This document shows positions 24,233 to 32,123 of a stretch of 44,939 nt of DNA, piece after piece. Source of the stretch: Actinoplanes flavus (GTDB lineage Bacteria > Actinomycetota > Actinomycetes > Mycobacteriales > Micromonosporaceae). Position numbers and translations under genes: made by a program. The notes under the pieces are model-generated. The model saw only the letters and a program-made list of their open reading frames with translations. It was not told where the DNA came from and did no database searches. The stretch is taken from assembly GCF_017592555.1 (NCBI RefSeq), contig NZ_JAGFNS010000048.1:1-44939 (forward strand), in the 5' to 3' direction. The first letter of the stretch is position 1. Every line of letters starts with the position of its first letter.

Positions 24233-25229
24233 GGAAGCCGCTCAGCAGCAGGAGCGGGCCGAGGAAGCTGGCGATCAGGGCGCTGCGCCGGGTGGGCCGG
24301 GACGGCAGCCGCCGTGCCCCGGTCGCCTCGGCGATGCCGTAGCCGCAGATCAGCACGAGCAGGAAGCCGAGCCCCCAGCGCAGGTGCATGAGCGCCCCGT
24401 CCGGCGCCGCGTAGGCCTGGTCGCTGTCCGGGCTGACCATCCGGGCCGAGGACACCGCGCCCGCCTGCCGTCCCGAGCCGGAGATCCCGAGCAGCGTCAC
24501 CCGGGAGACGCTGTAGTGCCCGTCGAGCGAGGCGAACCGCCCGGCGCAGCGCTGGGCCAGGCCGTCACCGCGGCAGTGGGTGGTGGTCGCGTACCCCCGA
24601 TCGCCGTGTCCCACCGCCAGCCAGAACGGCTCCGCGCTGACCCAGCTGAAGAAGGCCGCCACCAGGCTCAGCGAGATCAGCGCGAGCAGCGCGCTCAGCG
24701 GGTTGTGCGCGGGCGGCCGGCGGCGCCGGCCGGGCCTGCGGTCGAAGCGCGCCGCGTCGTTGCGGGCCCGCTCCTCCTCGGTGAGCCAGAACGGCGAGTT
24801 CTCCATCCGTTCCAGGCGGGCCTCGATGTCGGGGCAGCCGATCACCTCGGGCAGTGGCGTGACCCCGGGCCGGGGCTCCCGCTCCGGGCCGCTTTCGACG
24901 ATCATCAGCTCGCCCGCGGTGGCGAGCCGGGAGCCGTCGGGCGCCGCGCCCGGTTCGGTCAGCCGGGCGGGCGGTCCCGGCTCCCCGGCGTGGTCCCGGC
25001 GGTCCCGATGGTCCCGGCCGTCCCGGCGATCCAGGTGTTCCAGACGGTTCAGGTGCTCGGTGAGGTCGCGGACCCCGGCGACGTGGGCGGCGACCGACGG
25101 TGGATCGTCGGCGTCCGGCCGGTCCCGGTCGTCCTCGCCGTGCCACCAGGCGCCGTCGGGGTCGGACAGGGTCCACGGGTTGCCCTGGTCACGGGGCGGT
25201 TCCGCGGGCTGTGGAGCGTCTCCGGTCAT
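24216..25229 (-). CDS. Membrane protein with charged N-terminal region, function unknown
   Basis: 337 residues from the ATG at 25229; a longer frame upstream lacks support. Residues 1-180 are hydrophilic and highly charged, with a three-residue periodic Arg/Asp/His stretch (about 60-80), then a segment PDIEARLERMENSPFW that looks helical. Three TM segments follow: about 200-226, 288-307 and 314-337, the last ending the protein at Val-Ala-Ala-Tyr. Between TM1 and TM2 is a roughly 60-residue outer loop with a Cys pair (THCRGDGLAQRC). I do not recognise the family. It lies between rsmI and metG, convergent to rsmI and divergent from metG. Confidence 0.75.
   Translation of the reverse strand: MTGDAPQPAEPPRDQGNPWTLSDPDGAWWHGEDDRDRPDADDPPSVAAHVAGVRDLTEHLNRLEHLDRRDGRDHRDRRDHAGEPGPPARLTEPGAAPDGSRLATAGELMIVESGPEREPRPGVTPLPEVIGCPDIEARLERMENSPFWLTEEERARNDAARFDRRPGRRRRPPAHNPLSALLALISLSLVAAFFSWVSAEPFWLAVGHGDRGYATTTHCRGDGLAQRCAGRFASLDGHYSVSRVTLLGISGSGRQAGAVSSARMVSPDSDQAYAAPDGALMHLRWGLGFLLVLICGYGIAEATGARRLPSRPTRRSALIASFLGPLLLLSGFLVAAY
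24990..25052. repeat. Degenerate 9-bp tandem repeat inside the membrane gene
   Basis: Seven units of the form NNGGTCCCG on the plus strand, decaying to NNGGTTCAG-like copies. In the minus-strand gene each unit encodes three residues, giving a periodic charged stretch (L/R)-(D/N/E)-x. Confidence 0.75.
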
Positions 25230-25361
25230 TTGCCCATTGAATGCCCCGGCTCGTCGGTGATCACGTTCCTGATCGGGCGTGTCGGGACAAATCGGCATAC
25301 CAGCGCGGGAGGAGGCAATCCGTTCGCGAAGCCCTGGGAGCGGTCACTACGCTTGGACACC

Positions 25362-27167
25362 ATGAGTCACGTTCTCGCCGCGGTTGCCTGGCCCTACGCC
25401 AACGGCCCCCGCCACATCGGTCATGTGTCCGGCTTCGGGGTGCCGTCCGACGTCTTCAGCCGGTACATGCGGATGGCCGGCCACGACGTGCTCATGGTCT
25501 CCGGCACCGACGAGCACGGCACCCCGATCCAGGTGCAGGCCGACGCCGACGGGGTGACCCCGCGTCAGCTCGCCGACCGGTACAACCGGGTGATCGTGGA
25601 GGACCTGCACGGGCTCGGCCTGTCGTACGACCTGTTCACCCGGACCACCACGCGCAACCACTACGCGATCGTCCAGGAGCTGTTCGAGGGGCTGCACCGG
25701 AACGGGTACATCGTCGCCCGGACCACCCTCGGCGCGATCTCCCCGTCCACCGGCCGCACCCTGCCCGACCGCTACATCGAGGGCACCTGCCCGATCTGCG
25801 GCTACGAGGGCGCCCGCGGCGACCAGTGCGACAACTGCGGCAACCAGCTCGACCCGGAGCAGCTGCTGAACCCGCGCTCCCGGATCAACGGCGAGATCCC
25901 GCAGTTCGTCGAGACCGAGCACTTCTTCCTCGACCTGCCGGCCTTCGCCGAGGCGATCGGCGGCTGGCTGGACCGCCGGGAGAACTGGCGGCCCAACGTC
26001 CTCAAGTTCTCCCGCAACCTGCTCGACGACCTCCAGCCCCGGGCCATCACCCGGGACCTGGAGTGGGGCGTGCCGATCCCGCTGGACGGCTGGCGGGACC
26101 GGGCCGACAAGCGCATCTACGTGTGGTTCGACGCGGTCATCGGTTACCTGTCCGCGTCCATCGAGTGGGCCCGGCGCAGCGGCGACCCGGAGGCCTGGCG
26201 GCAGTGGTGGTCGGCCGACGCGCAGGGCAAGGACGCTCTCGGCTACTACTTCATGGGCAAGGACAACATCGTCTTCCACTCGGTGATCTGGCCGGCCCTG
26301 CTGCTCGGCTACTCCGGCGAGGGCGACTCCGGCGGCACGGCCGGCGAGTTCGGCAAGCTCAACCTGCCCACCGAGGTGGTCTCCAGCGAGTACCTGACGA
26401 TGGAGGGCAAGAAGTTCTCGTCGTCCCGCCGGGTGGTCATCTACGTGCGCGACTTCCTGGAGCGGTACGACGCCGACGCCCTGCGTTACTTCATCGCGGC
26501 GGCCGGGCCGGAGTCCAACGACACCGACTTCACCTGGGCCGAGTTCGTCCGGCGCAACAACGACGAGCTGGTGGCCGGCTGGGGCAACCTGGTCAACCGG
26601 TCGATCTCGCTGACCGCGAAGAACTTCGGTGAGATCCCGGCGGCCGGCCCGCTCACGCCGGAGGACGAGGCGGTCCTCGCGGTGGCGAAGGCCGGTTTCG
26701 AGACGGTCGGTGAGCTGATCGGCAAGCACCGGCAGAAGGCGGCGATCGGCGAGGCCATGCGGGTGGTCGCCGAGGCCAACCGGTACCTGTCCGAGCAGGC
26801 CCCGTGGAAGCTCAAGTCCGATGAGGACAAGCCGCGCCAGGCCACCGTCCTGCACGTCGCGCTCCAGGTGGTGAGCGACGCCAACACGCTGCTCACCCCG
26901 TTCCTGCCGCACTCCGCGCAGAAGGTGTTCGAGCTGCTGGGCGGCGAGGGTGTGCACGCCCCGATGCCGCGCATCGAGGAGGTCGAGGATCTGGACGGCG
27001 GCCCCGGCTACCCGGTGCTGACCGGTGACTACCGGGTCGGCGCCCGCTGGGAGTCGGTGCCGCTGGTGCCCGGCACCCCGCTGGCGGCACCGAAGCCGGT
27101 GTTCCGCAAGCTCGACCCGTCGGTGGTCGAGGAGGAGCTGGCCCGCCTGGGTGGCGACGAGTCCTGA
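25362..27167 (+). CDS. metG: Methionyl-tRNA synthetase
   Basis: 601 residues, class I synthetase charging tRNA-Met. It has the HIGH motif in PRHIGHVSGF near the N-terminus, a zinc knuckle with two CxxC pairs (CPICGYEG and CDNCGNQ), and the KMSKS loop as KKFSSS. The anticodon-binding helical bundle occupies about 405-550. There is no C-terminal tRNA-binding (EMAP/Trbp111) domain. The ATG at 25362 begins the typical MSHVLAAVAWPYANG start; a much longer frame upstream is not coding. No T-box leader is visible in the 132-nt gap before it. Confidence 0.97.
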   Translation: MSHVLAAVAWPYANGPRHIGHVSGFGVPSDVFSRYMRMAGHDVLMVSGTDEHGTPIQVQADADGVTPRQLADRYNRVIVEDLHGLGLSYDLFTRTTTRNHYAIVQELFEGLHRNGYIVARTTLGAISPSTGRTLPDRYIEGTCPICGYEGARGDQCDNCGNQLDPEQLLNPRSRINGEIPQFVETEHFFLDLPAFAEAIGGWLDRRENWRPNVLKFSRNLLDDLQPRAITRDLEWGVPIPLDGWRDRADKRIYVWFDAVIGYLSASIEWARRSGDPEAWRQWWSADAQGKDALGYYFMGKDNIVFHSVIWPALLLGYSGEGDSGGTAGEFGKLNLPTEVVSSEYLTMEGKKFSSSRRVVIYVRDFLERYDADALRYFIAAAGPESNDTDFTWAEFVRRNNDELVAGWGNLVNRSISLTAKNFGEIPAAGPLTPEDEAVLAVAKAGFETVGELIGKHRQKAAIGEAMRVVAEANRYLSEQAPWKLKSDEDKPRQATVLHVALQVVSDANTLLTPFLPHSAQKVFELLGGEGVHAPMPRIEEVEDLDGGPGYPVLTGDYRVGARWESVPLVPGTPLAAPKPVFRKLDPSVVEEELARLGGDES

Positions 27168-27176
27168 GCCGAACGC

Positions 27177-27212
27177 GATGCCCACCGGATTGTGATCAAT
27201 CCGGTGGGCATC
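27177..27212 (+). terminator. Terminator after metG
   Basis: A perfect 15-bp stem (gatgcccaccggatt and its complement) with a 6-nt loop, 9 nt past the metG stop. Confidence 0.92.
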
Positions 27213-27228
27213 GTCGTTGCCTAATACG

Positions 27229-27257
27229 TTGATCACGTCCCGCCGGTTCGGTATCTT
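27229..27257 (+). promoter_or_regulatory. Promoter of the first PKD-protein gene
   Basis: TTGATC (27229-27234), a 17-nt spacer, then TATCTT (27252-27257). Transcription would start near 27264, leaving a leader of about 90 nt. The paralog at 28785 has the same -35 hexamer and spacing. Confidence 0.6.
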
Positions 27258-27313
27258 CACCATGCCACGGGGACGGGGGCGTTTCGTCGATACGTTTTGG
27301 TAACGGCCAATCC

Positions 27314-27349
27314 GCTCCTTCGAGTGGCGAACATCCCCCTTGAAGGAGT
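27314..27349 (+). promoter_or_regulatory. Leader hairpin masking the ribosome binding site (first paralog)
   Basis: 27314-27324 (gctccttcgag) pairs with 27339-27349 (cttgaaggagt) over 11 positions, two of them G-U, around a 14-nt loop. The right arm contains AAGGAG (27343-27348), the ribosome binding site of the GTG at 27353. The folded RNA would therefore hide the site. Structure read by eye; no energy calculated. Confidence 0.65.
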
Positions 27350-27352
27350 TCT

Positions 27353-28612
27353 GTGAAGACACGCCTTGCCGTCGCCGTCGTGAGCGGCGCCCTCATCGCG
27401 GGCGGCACGCTCATCGGCGCACCGGCCTACGCGATCCCGGATTCGGCCGCCGACGCGCCCTCCGGGAAGAACCCGTCGGCCGTCATCGAAGAGTCCGCCA
27501 CCGGCCTGGACGCGGTCGACCCGACGCCGACGCCGACGCCGACGGACCCCACACCGACCCCCACCGACCCCACGCCGACGCCGACGGACCCGACCCCGAC
27601 GCCGACGTCCACCGAGCCGACCCCGGACACGACGAAGCCGACCGGTTCGTTCGCGCTCGACTACACCTCGGTCTGGGTCGGGCAGCAGATCAAGGTCGTC
27701 CAGGAGTCCTGGGACTACAGCGACCCGGGCGACGCCCAGAACACCCTCAAGCGGGTGGTGAACTGGGGCGACGGCACCAGCACCGCGCTGAGCCCGACCA
27801 CGTCCAGCGCCCGGAAGTCGTACGCCCGGTCCGGCAGTTTCAAGGTCACGGTGACCATCACCGACCCGGCCGGCAACACCTCGGCGATCCCGGCCCGTAC
27901 CGTCGCGGTCACCGTGCCCGCCGGCAAGGTCTCGCTCAGCCGCAAGAGCGTCTACCAGGGCGGGCTCTTCAACATCAACATCGGCAAGGTTCCGGCCGGT
28001 GCGACGATGTACAAGATCGACTGGAGTGACGGCTGGGACTCGGCCCACTGGTCGAGCTCCAAGTCGCTGACCGGGCGCATCCTCTACCGGTGGAGGTGGG
28101 ACCCGGCGGCGAAGCGCCACGTCAAGGTCAGCAACGCCCGTCTCTCCGGCGTTCGCACCCTGCGGATCGCCTGGGGCAACGACAAGGGCTACGGCGCCTG
28201 GCAGGCGATCGGCAACCTCAACCTCGTCAAGGACAGGTGGAAGCCGACCCTGACGATCAAGAAGCCGTCCAGCACGAACCGGGCCAGCTCCTGGAAGACG
28301 ATCACCGGCACCGTCGGCGACAAGGGCGCCGGCGTGCGGCACCTCGGCGTCACCGCCTTCCGGGTCACCGCGAGCGGCAAGGCCTACTGCCTCACCCCGG
28401 CCCGGAAGTGGAAGCGGTACTACAGCGACGCGGACGTCGACAAGTACTGCTACGCGACCGGCGTCAAGGTGAAGATCAAGAACGGCAAGTGGTCGCTCAA
28501 GCTGCCCGCCGGTCTCGGCAAGAACCAGTACTTCGCGGTCGACGCCTGGGTCTACGACTACGCGGACTACTTCCGCGAGACCTACCGGACCGCCAAGATC
28601 ACCCGTAGCTGA
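27353..28612 (+). CDS. Secreted PKD-domain protein, paralog A
   Basis: 419 residues. Signal peptide 1-27 (cleavage after AYA), a linker to about 50, then a repeat of Thr-Pro and Asp-Pro-Thr units (56-92) likely to be O-mannosylated, a PKD domain (about 98-185) with WGDGT (138-142), a central beta-rich region (about 190-285), and a C-terminal Ig-like domain (about 290-419) with two cysteines (AYCLTP, KYC). There is no sortase motif or catalytic residue, so it is probably an adhesive or structural surface protein. The GTG start has AAGGAG 4 nt upstream inside a hairpin. Paralog B follows 172 nt later with the same architecture. PKD domains usually mediate carbohydrate or protein contacts. Confidence 0.88.
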   Translation: MKTRLAVAVVSGALIAGGTLIGAPAYAIPDSAADAPSGKNPSAVIEESATGLDAVDPTPTPTPTDPTPTPTDPTPTPTDPTPTPTSTEPTPDTTKPTGSFALDYTSVWVGQQIKVVQESWDYSDPGDAQNTLKRVVNWGDGTSTALSPTTSSARKSYARSGSFKVTVTITDPAGNTSAIPARTVAVTVPAGKVSLSRKSVYQGGLFNINIGKVPAGATMYKIDWSDGWDSAHWSSSKSLTGRILYRWRWDPAAKRHVKVSNARLSGVRTLRIAWGNDKGYGAWQAIGNLNLVKDRWKPTLTIKKPSSTNRASSWKTITGTVGDKGAGVRHLGVTAFRVTASGKAYCLTPARKWKRYYSDADVDKYCYATGVKVKIKNGKWSLKLPAGLGKNQYFAVDAWVYDYADYFRETYRTAKITRS

Positions 28613-28628
28613 CCTCGGTCCGTCCGCC

Positions 28629-28663
28629 CGCCGCCCGTCGGAGTCGATCTCCGGCGGGCGGCG
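28629..28663 (+). terminator. Terminator after paralog A
   Basis: 14-nt arms (28629-28642 and 28650-28663) pair with one G-U around a 7-nt loop, followed by TCGTTTC, 17 nt past the stop. Confidence 0.85.
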
Positions 28664-28686
28664 TCGTTTCCCGGCCTTCCGCAGGA

Positions 28687-28715
28687 TTGATCGTGATCCG
28701 GCCCTGGGGTAGCGT
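28687..28715 (+). promoter_or_regulatory. Promoter of the second PKD-protein gene
   Basis: TTGATC (28687-28692), a 17-nt spacer, then TAGCGT (28710-28715). The -35 and spacing equal those of paralog A, implying the same sigma factor and a separate transcript. Confidence 0.6.
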
Positions 28716-28749
28716 CCCGACAACCGCGGGGAGGCCTGGCTTTCGCGTG

Positions 28750-28777
28750 TCCTTCGTGCGGTTTCCGCACCGAAGGA
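28750..28777 (+). promoter_or_regulatory. Leader hairpin masking the ribosome binding site (second paralog)
   Basis: 28750-28761 pairs with 28765-28777 over 12 positions with one bulged C (28770) and a TTT loop. The right arm covers most of AAGGAG (28773-28778), the ribosome binding site of the TTG at 28785. The loop and lower stem differ from paralog A, but the pairing of CCTTC with the ribosome binding site is kept. Confidence 0.68.
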
Positions 28778-28784
28778 GTCGAAG

Positions 28785-30083
28785 TTGAAGTCACGGCACA
28801 CCCGCCCGCTCGTGGCCGCGATCGTCAGTGGCGTGCTGGTGGCCGGCGGCGTGGTCGTCACGTCCCCCGCCTCGGCGGTCGGCCCGGCCACCACACGGGT
28901 CGACCTGGCCGACGAGTCGACCGACCCCACCGTGGACCCGACCGAGACGACCACGTCGCCGACGCCGGACGAGACCACCACGCAGCCGACGACCGAGCCG
29001 ACCACCACCCCGCCGACGACCGACCCGACGACGACGCCGCCGACCACCGGGCCGACGACGACCCCGCCGACCACGGACCCCACCACGACGGCGCCGACCA
29101 CCGGGCCGACCGGTGACACCGCGGCGCCGACCGGCACGTTCCGGGTGAACGCCACCTCGCTCTGGCTCGGCCAGTCGGTGCAGCTCAGCCAGACGGCCGC
29201 CGACTTCCAGGACGACACCGACACCGACGCGCAGATCACCCGGGTGGTCAACTGGGGTGACGGCACGACGCAGACCCTCGCGGCCGGCGCCGTCGGTGCG
29301 ACCAAGCAGTACTCCCGGGTCGCGTCGTTCACGATCACCGTGACGATGACCGACCGGGCCGGCCACGCCCGCGCCCTCACCCGGACCGTCGCGGTGACCA
29401 ACCCGGCCGCGAAGTACTCGCTCAGCCGGGCCGGCGTCTACCAGGGCTACCCGTTCGCCGTGAAGATCAGCAGCCTGCCGGCCGGCGCCCGGTACATGTC
29501 GATCGACTGGGGCAACAACTACCGGTCCAGCCTGTCGCCGAAGACCGGCACCTACAACACCTCGCTCCTGTACGACTGGGACCCCGCGAGCCGGCAGTGG
29601 AACCTGAGCCGGAAGATCACCGGCGCCCGTACCCTGAAGATCGCTTTTTGGAACGCGAACGGATGGAGCGCCTACCGGGCCATCGGCACGGTCCGGGTCT
29701 ACGCCGACGCCGTGAAACCGTCGCTGACCATCACCAAGCCGTCCCCGTCGAACCGGGTCGGCTCCTGGAAAACGATCCGGGGCACCGCCTCCGACAAGGC
29801 GTCCGGCGTGACCCACGTGTGGATGACCGTGGCCCGTTCCACCGCGAGCGGCAGGCTCTACTGCCTGACCCCGCAGCGGAAGTGGAAGCGGTTCTACACC
29901 GACGCCCAGTTCCAGACCTACTGCTCGAACGCCGGGGTCCGGGTCACCGTCAGCAAGGGCCGATGGTCGCTCAAGCTGCCGGCCGGGGTGACCCGCGGGC
30001 AGTTCCTGGTCTACGCCTGGACCTTCGACCGGGCCGGCAACCTGACCGAACGGGCCCGGCAGGTCACCCTCACCAAGAGCTGA
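28785..30083 (+). CDS. Secreted PKD-domain protein, paralog B
   Basis: 432 residues starting at TTG with AAGGAG 6 nt upstream. It has signal peptide 1-31 (cleavage after ASA), a Thr/Pro-rich stalk (about 47-115, TTTPP units) longer and richer in Thr than in paralog A, a PKD domain with WGDGT (157-161), a central beta region and a C-terminal Ig-like domain. The C-terminal domains of the two paralogs are clearly alike (SWKTI, YCLTP, RKWKR, WSLKLPAG), whereas the stalks differ. The two cysteines are conserved. It is a tandem duplication with independent promoters. Its stop codon directly abuts the stop of the convergent gene at 30084. Confidence 0.88.
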   Translation: MKSRHTRPLVAAIVSGVLVAGGVVVTSPASAVGPATTRVDLADESTDPTVDPTETTTSPTPDETTTQPTTEPTTTPPTTDPTTTPPTTGPTTTPPTTDPTTTAPTTGPTGDTAAPTGTFRVNATSLWLGQSVQLSQTAADFQDDTDTDAQITRVVNWGDGTTQTLAAGAVGATKQYSRVASFTITVTMTDRAGHARALTRTVAVTNPAAKYSLSRAGVYQGYPFAVKISSLPAGARYMSIDWGNNYRSSLSPKTGTYNTSLLYDWDPASRQWNLSRKITGARTLKIAFWNANGWSAYRAIGTVRVYADAVKPSLTITKPSPSNRVGSWKTIRGTASDKASGVTHVWMTVARSTASGRLYCLTPQRKWKRFYTDAQFQTYCSNAGVRVTVSKGRWSLKLPAGVTRGQFLVYAWTFDRAGNLTERARQVTLTKS

Positions 30084-31118
30084 CTACATCAGGTAGGCGA
30101 TGTCCGCGATGTGGTGGTCGGTCAGCTCGTCGATCGGCGCCCACGCCTCGTAGACGCCACGCTCGTAGCACCGGGCGCCGGTCGTGTTGATCCCGTCCAC
30201 CTCGGGACGGAGCAGCCGCAGCCGGGCCCAGGTCTCGTCGCGCTGCAACACCCAGCAGGAGACCCCGCGCCAGTGGGCCTGCTCGGCCCGGCGGCTCAGG
30301 GTCTGCACCGGATAGCGGGCCGCGCGGGTCAGCGCCCGCACCCGGAACTCGCCGGGCGGGTCGGCGACCGCCTCGTACTCCTTGTCGTCGATCCGGCCGA
30401 CCAGCCGGGCCGACCCGGCCGACGTGCAGGGCACGTACTCCCGGTCGGGGCTGCCGCCCGGGATCTCCGACAGCAGGCTCCGCCAGCGCGGCCCGGCCAG
30501 GCGCAGCCAACCGTGCTGTTCCGGCTGGTACGTGTACAGCACCACCTCGTCCCCGCCCGGCACATACGCGAGGAGCTGCGCGTTCGCCGGCATCGGCAGG
30601 TCCGCGAAGCCGGCCGTCACATACTCCGGGATGAGGTCGTCGGTGCTGGGGTTGAAGCCGGTGCCGAGCACCATGGCCCCGATCCGGGAGTGCGCCGGCA
30701 GCGCGGCCAGACCCGGTTGCGCGGGCTCGCCGGGGATCTCGTAGTCCAGCGGATCGGTGGCCCGCCAGCGCAGCGCGAACGTCACCTGCGAGCCGTCCGT
30801 GCCGTCCGTGCGCAGCAGTGCCAGATCCCCGGGTTCACGCAGGTGGGCGAGGTCGCTGGAGCGGTAGCAGAAGCCGTACGGCAGCCAGCCGGCGAGATGG
30901 CCGGCGACCTGGGCGGCGGAGAGCACCTTGGTCATCCGGGTGCCCCGGCGGATCGCCGCGGTGGCCCGGATCCGGCGCAGCATCGGATCGTCCCGGTAGG
31001 CCACCGACTGGCTCATCGACTGCACCTGCTGCCAGGTGAGGTCGCGGCGCAGCGGGGCCATCAGGGGCGGCTCGAGTGGGTCGGTGCCCAGCTCGTTCTC
31101 CTCACCGGTCACGGTCAC
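30084..31118 (-). CDS. Uncharacterised cytoplasmic protein
   Basis: About 344 residues, no signal peptide or TM. The start is uncertain: GTG at 31118 or two codons later at 31112; a frame reaching 31187 is not supported. The N-terminal part (LMAPLRRDLTWQQVQSMSQS) and a middle region with GFCYRSSDLAHL and ALRWRATDPLDYEIPGEPA give no family I can name. The C-terminal half has a SWVLQRDE-like pattern (SCWVLQRDETWARLRLLRP) and AWAPIDEL, perhaps a small immunity or SMI1/SUKH-like fold, but this is speculation. It is convergent with PKD paralog B with no gap between the stops, and divergent from tatD. Confidence 0.7.
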   Translation of the reverse strand: MTVTGEENELGTDPLEPPLMAPLRRDLTWQQVQSMSQSVAYRDDPMLRRIRATAAIRRGTRMTKVLSAAQVAGHLAGWLPYGFCYRSSDLAHLREPGDLALLRTDGTDGSQVTFALRWRATDPLDYEIPGEPAQPGLAALPAHSRIGAMVLGTGFNPSTDDLIPEYVTAGFADLPMPANAQLLAYVPGGDEVVLYTYQPEQHGWLRLAGPRWRSLLSEIPGGSPDREYVPCTSAGSARLVGRIDDKEYEAVADPPGEFRVRALTRAARYPVQTLSRRAEQAHWRGVSCWVLQRDETWARLRLLRPEVDGINTTGARCYERGVYEAWAPIDELTDHHIADIAYLM

Positions 31119-31188
31119 GCGGCGCAACCTAAGTGATGCCGGTGGATATCGGATGAACGCCCGGTTACCGGAAAACTCGGCGTGCACA

Positions 31189-32103
31189 ATGTCTCACATG
31201 CCTTCGTCTCCCTCGGGTCAGTCCCCATCAGACCGGCGCCGTGCCAAGGAAGCCCGCCGGGCCGGTGAGTTCCCGCCGGCGCCCGAGCCGCTCGCGGTTC
31301 CGGTCTTCGACAGCCACACCCACCTCGACCTCACGGTTCAGGAGGCGGGGGTGCCCGGGGACGGCGCCGGCGACCCGGTCGAGGCGCTGATCGGCGCGGC
31401 CGCCAAGAGCGGTGTCGACCGGCTGGTCCAGGTGGGAGTGGACGTCGACTCGTCCCGTTGGGGCGCCGACCTGGCCGAGCGCCATGAGTCGATTCTGGCA
31501 GCGGTGGCCCTTCACCCGAACGAGGCGCCGCGACTCTCCGATCTGGACGAAGCGCTGCGCGTCATCGAGTCGCTGGCCGCCCGCGACCGGGTGCGGGGGA
31601 TCGGCGAAACCGGGCTGGACACGTTCCGTACCGGGGAGGAGGGCCGGGCCGCACAGGAGGAGAGCTTCCGCGCGCACATCGCCATCGCGAAGCGCTACGG
31701 CAAGGCGCTGATCATCCACGACCGGGACGCGCACGCCGACGTGCTGCGGGTGCTCGACGCCGAGGGCGCGCCGGACCGGGTGGTACTGCACTGTTTCTCC
31801 GGCGATGCCGAGTTCGCGGCCGCATGCGTGCGGCGTGGCTACTACCTGAGCTTCGCCGGGACGGTCACCTTCGCGAGCGCCGGCAGCCTGCGGGAGGCGG
31901 CCGCGATCACGCCGCCCGGGCAGATGATGGTGGAGACCGACGCGCCCTACCTCACCCCGACACCGTTCCGGGGGCGGCCCAACGCGTCGTACCTGGTTCC
32001 GCTGACCATGCGGGCGCTCGCCACCACGACCGGCACCGACCTCGACACGCTCTGCGCGGCGATCTCGGCCAACGGCGAGGAGGTCTTCGGCGGCTGGCGA
32101 TGA
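31189..32103 (+). CDS. tatD: TatD-family metal-dependent deoxyribonuclease
   Basis: 304 residues, TIM-barrel hydrolase. Metal ligands visible: H43 and H45 (FDSHTHLD), E140 (IGETGLD), H177 (IIHDRD), H201 (LHCFSGD) and D251 (ETDAPYLTP). All are intact. An N-terminal extension of about 38 residues is charged. Another ATG three codons downstream (31198) could be the start; neither has a good ribosome binding site. TatD acts as a 3'-5' exonuclease or D-aminoacyl-tRNA-type hydrolase in different reports. It is followed by ksgA after 20 nt. Confidence 0.94.
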   Translation: MSHMPSSPSGQSPSDRRRAKEARRAGEFPPAPEPLAVPVFDSHTHLDLTVQEAGVPGDGAGDPVEALIGAAAKSGVDRLVQVGVDVDSSRWGADLAERHESILAAVALHPNEAPRLSDLDEALRVIESLAARDRVRGIGETGLDTFRTGEEGRAAQEESFRAHIAIAKRYGKALIIHDRDAHADVLRVLDAEGAPDRVVLHCFSGDAEFAAACVRRGYYLSFAGTVTFASAGSLREAAAITPPGQMMVETDAPYLTPTPFRGRPNASYLVPLTMRALATTTGTDLDTLCAAISANGEEVFGGWR

Positions 32104-32123
32104 GGTCACCGTAGGCTCTGGCC

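Noticed and set aside
24384..25361. Long N-terminal extension of metG
   Set aside because: The frame runs upstream over the antisense membrane gene; the family start MSHVLAAVAWPYANG lies at 25362.
25230..25361. T-box leader for metG
   Set aside because: No T-box sequence or antiterminator stem seen; the gap is only 132 nt.
27530..27620. CRISPR-like repeats
   Set aside because: The short repeats are in-frame Thr-Pro codons of the secreted protein stalk, not repeat-spacer units.
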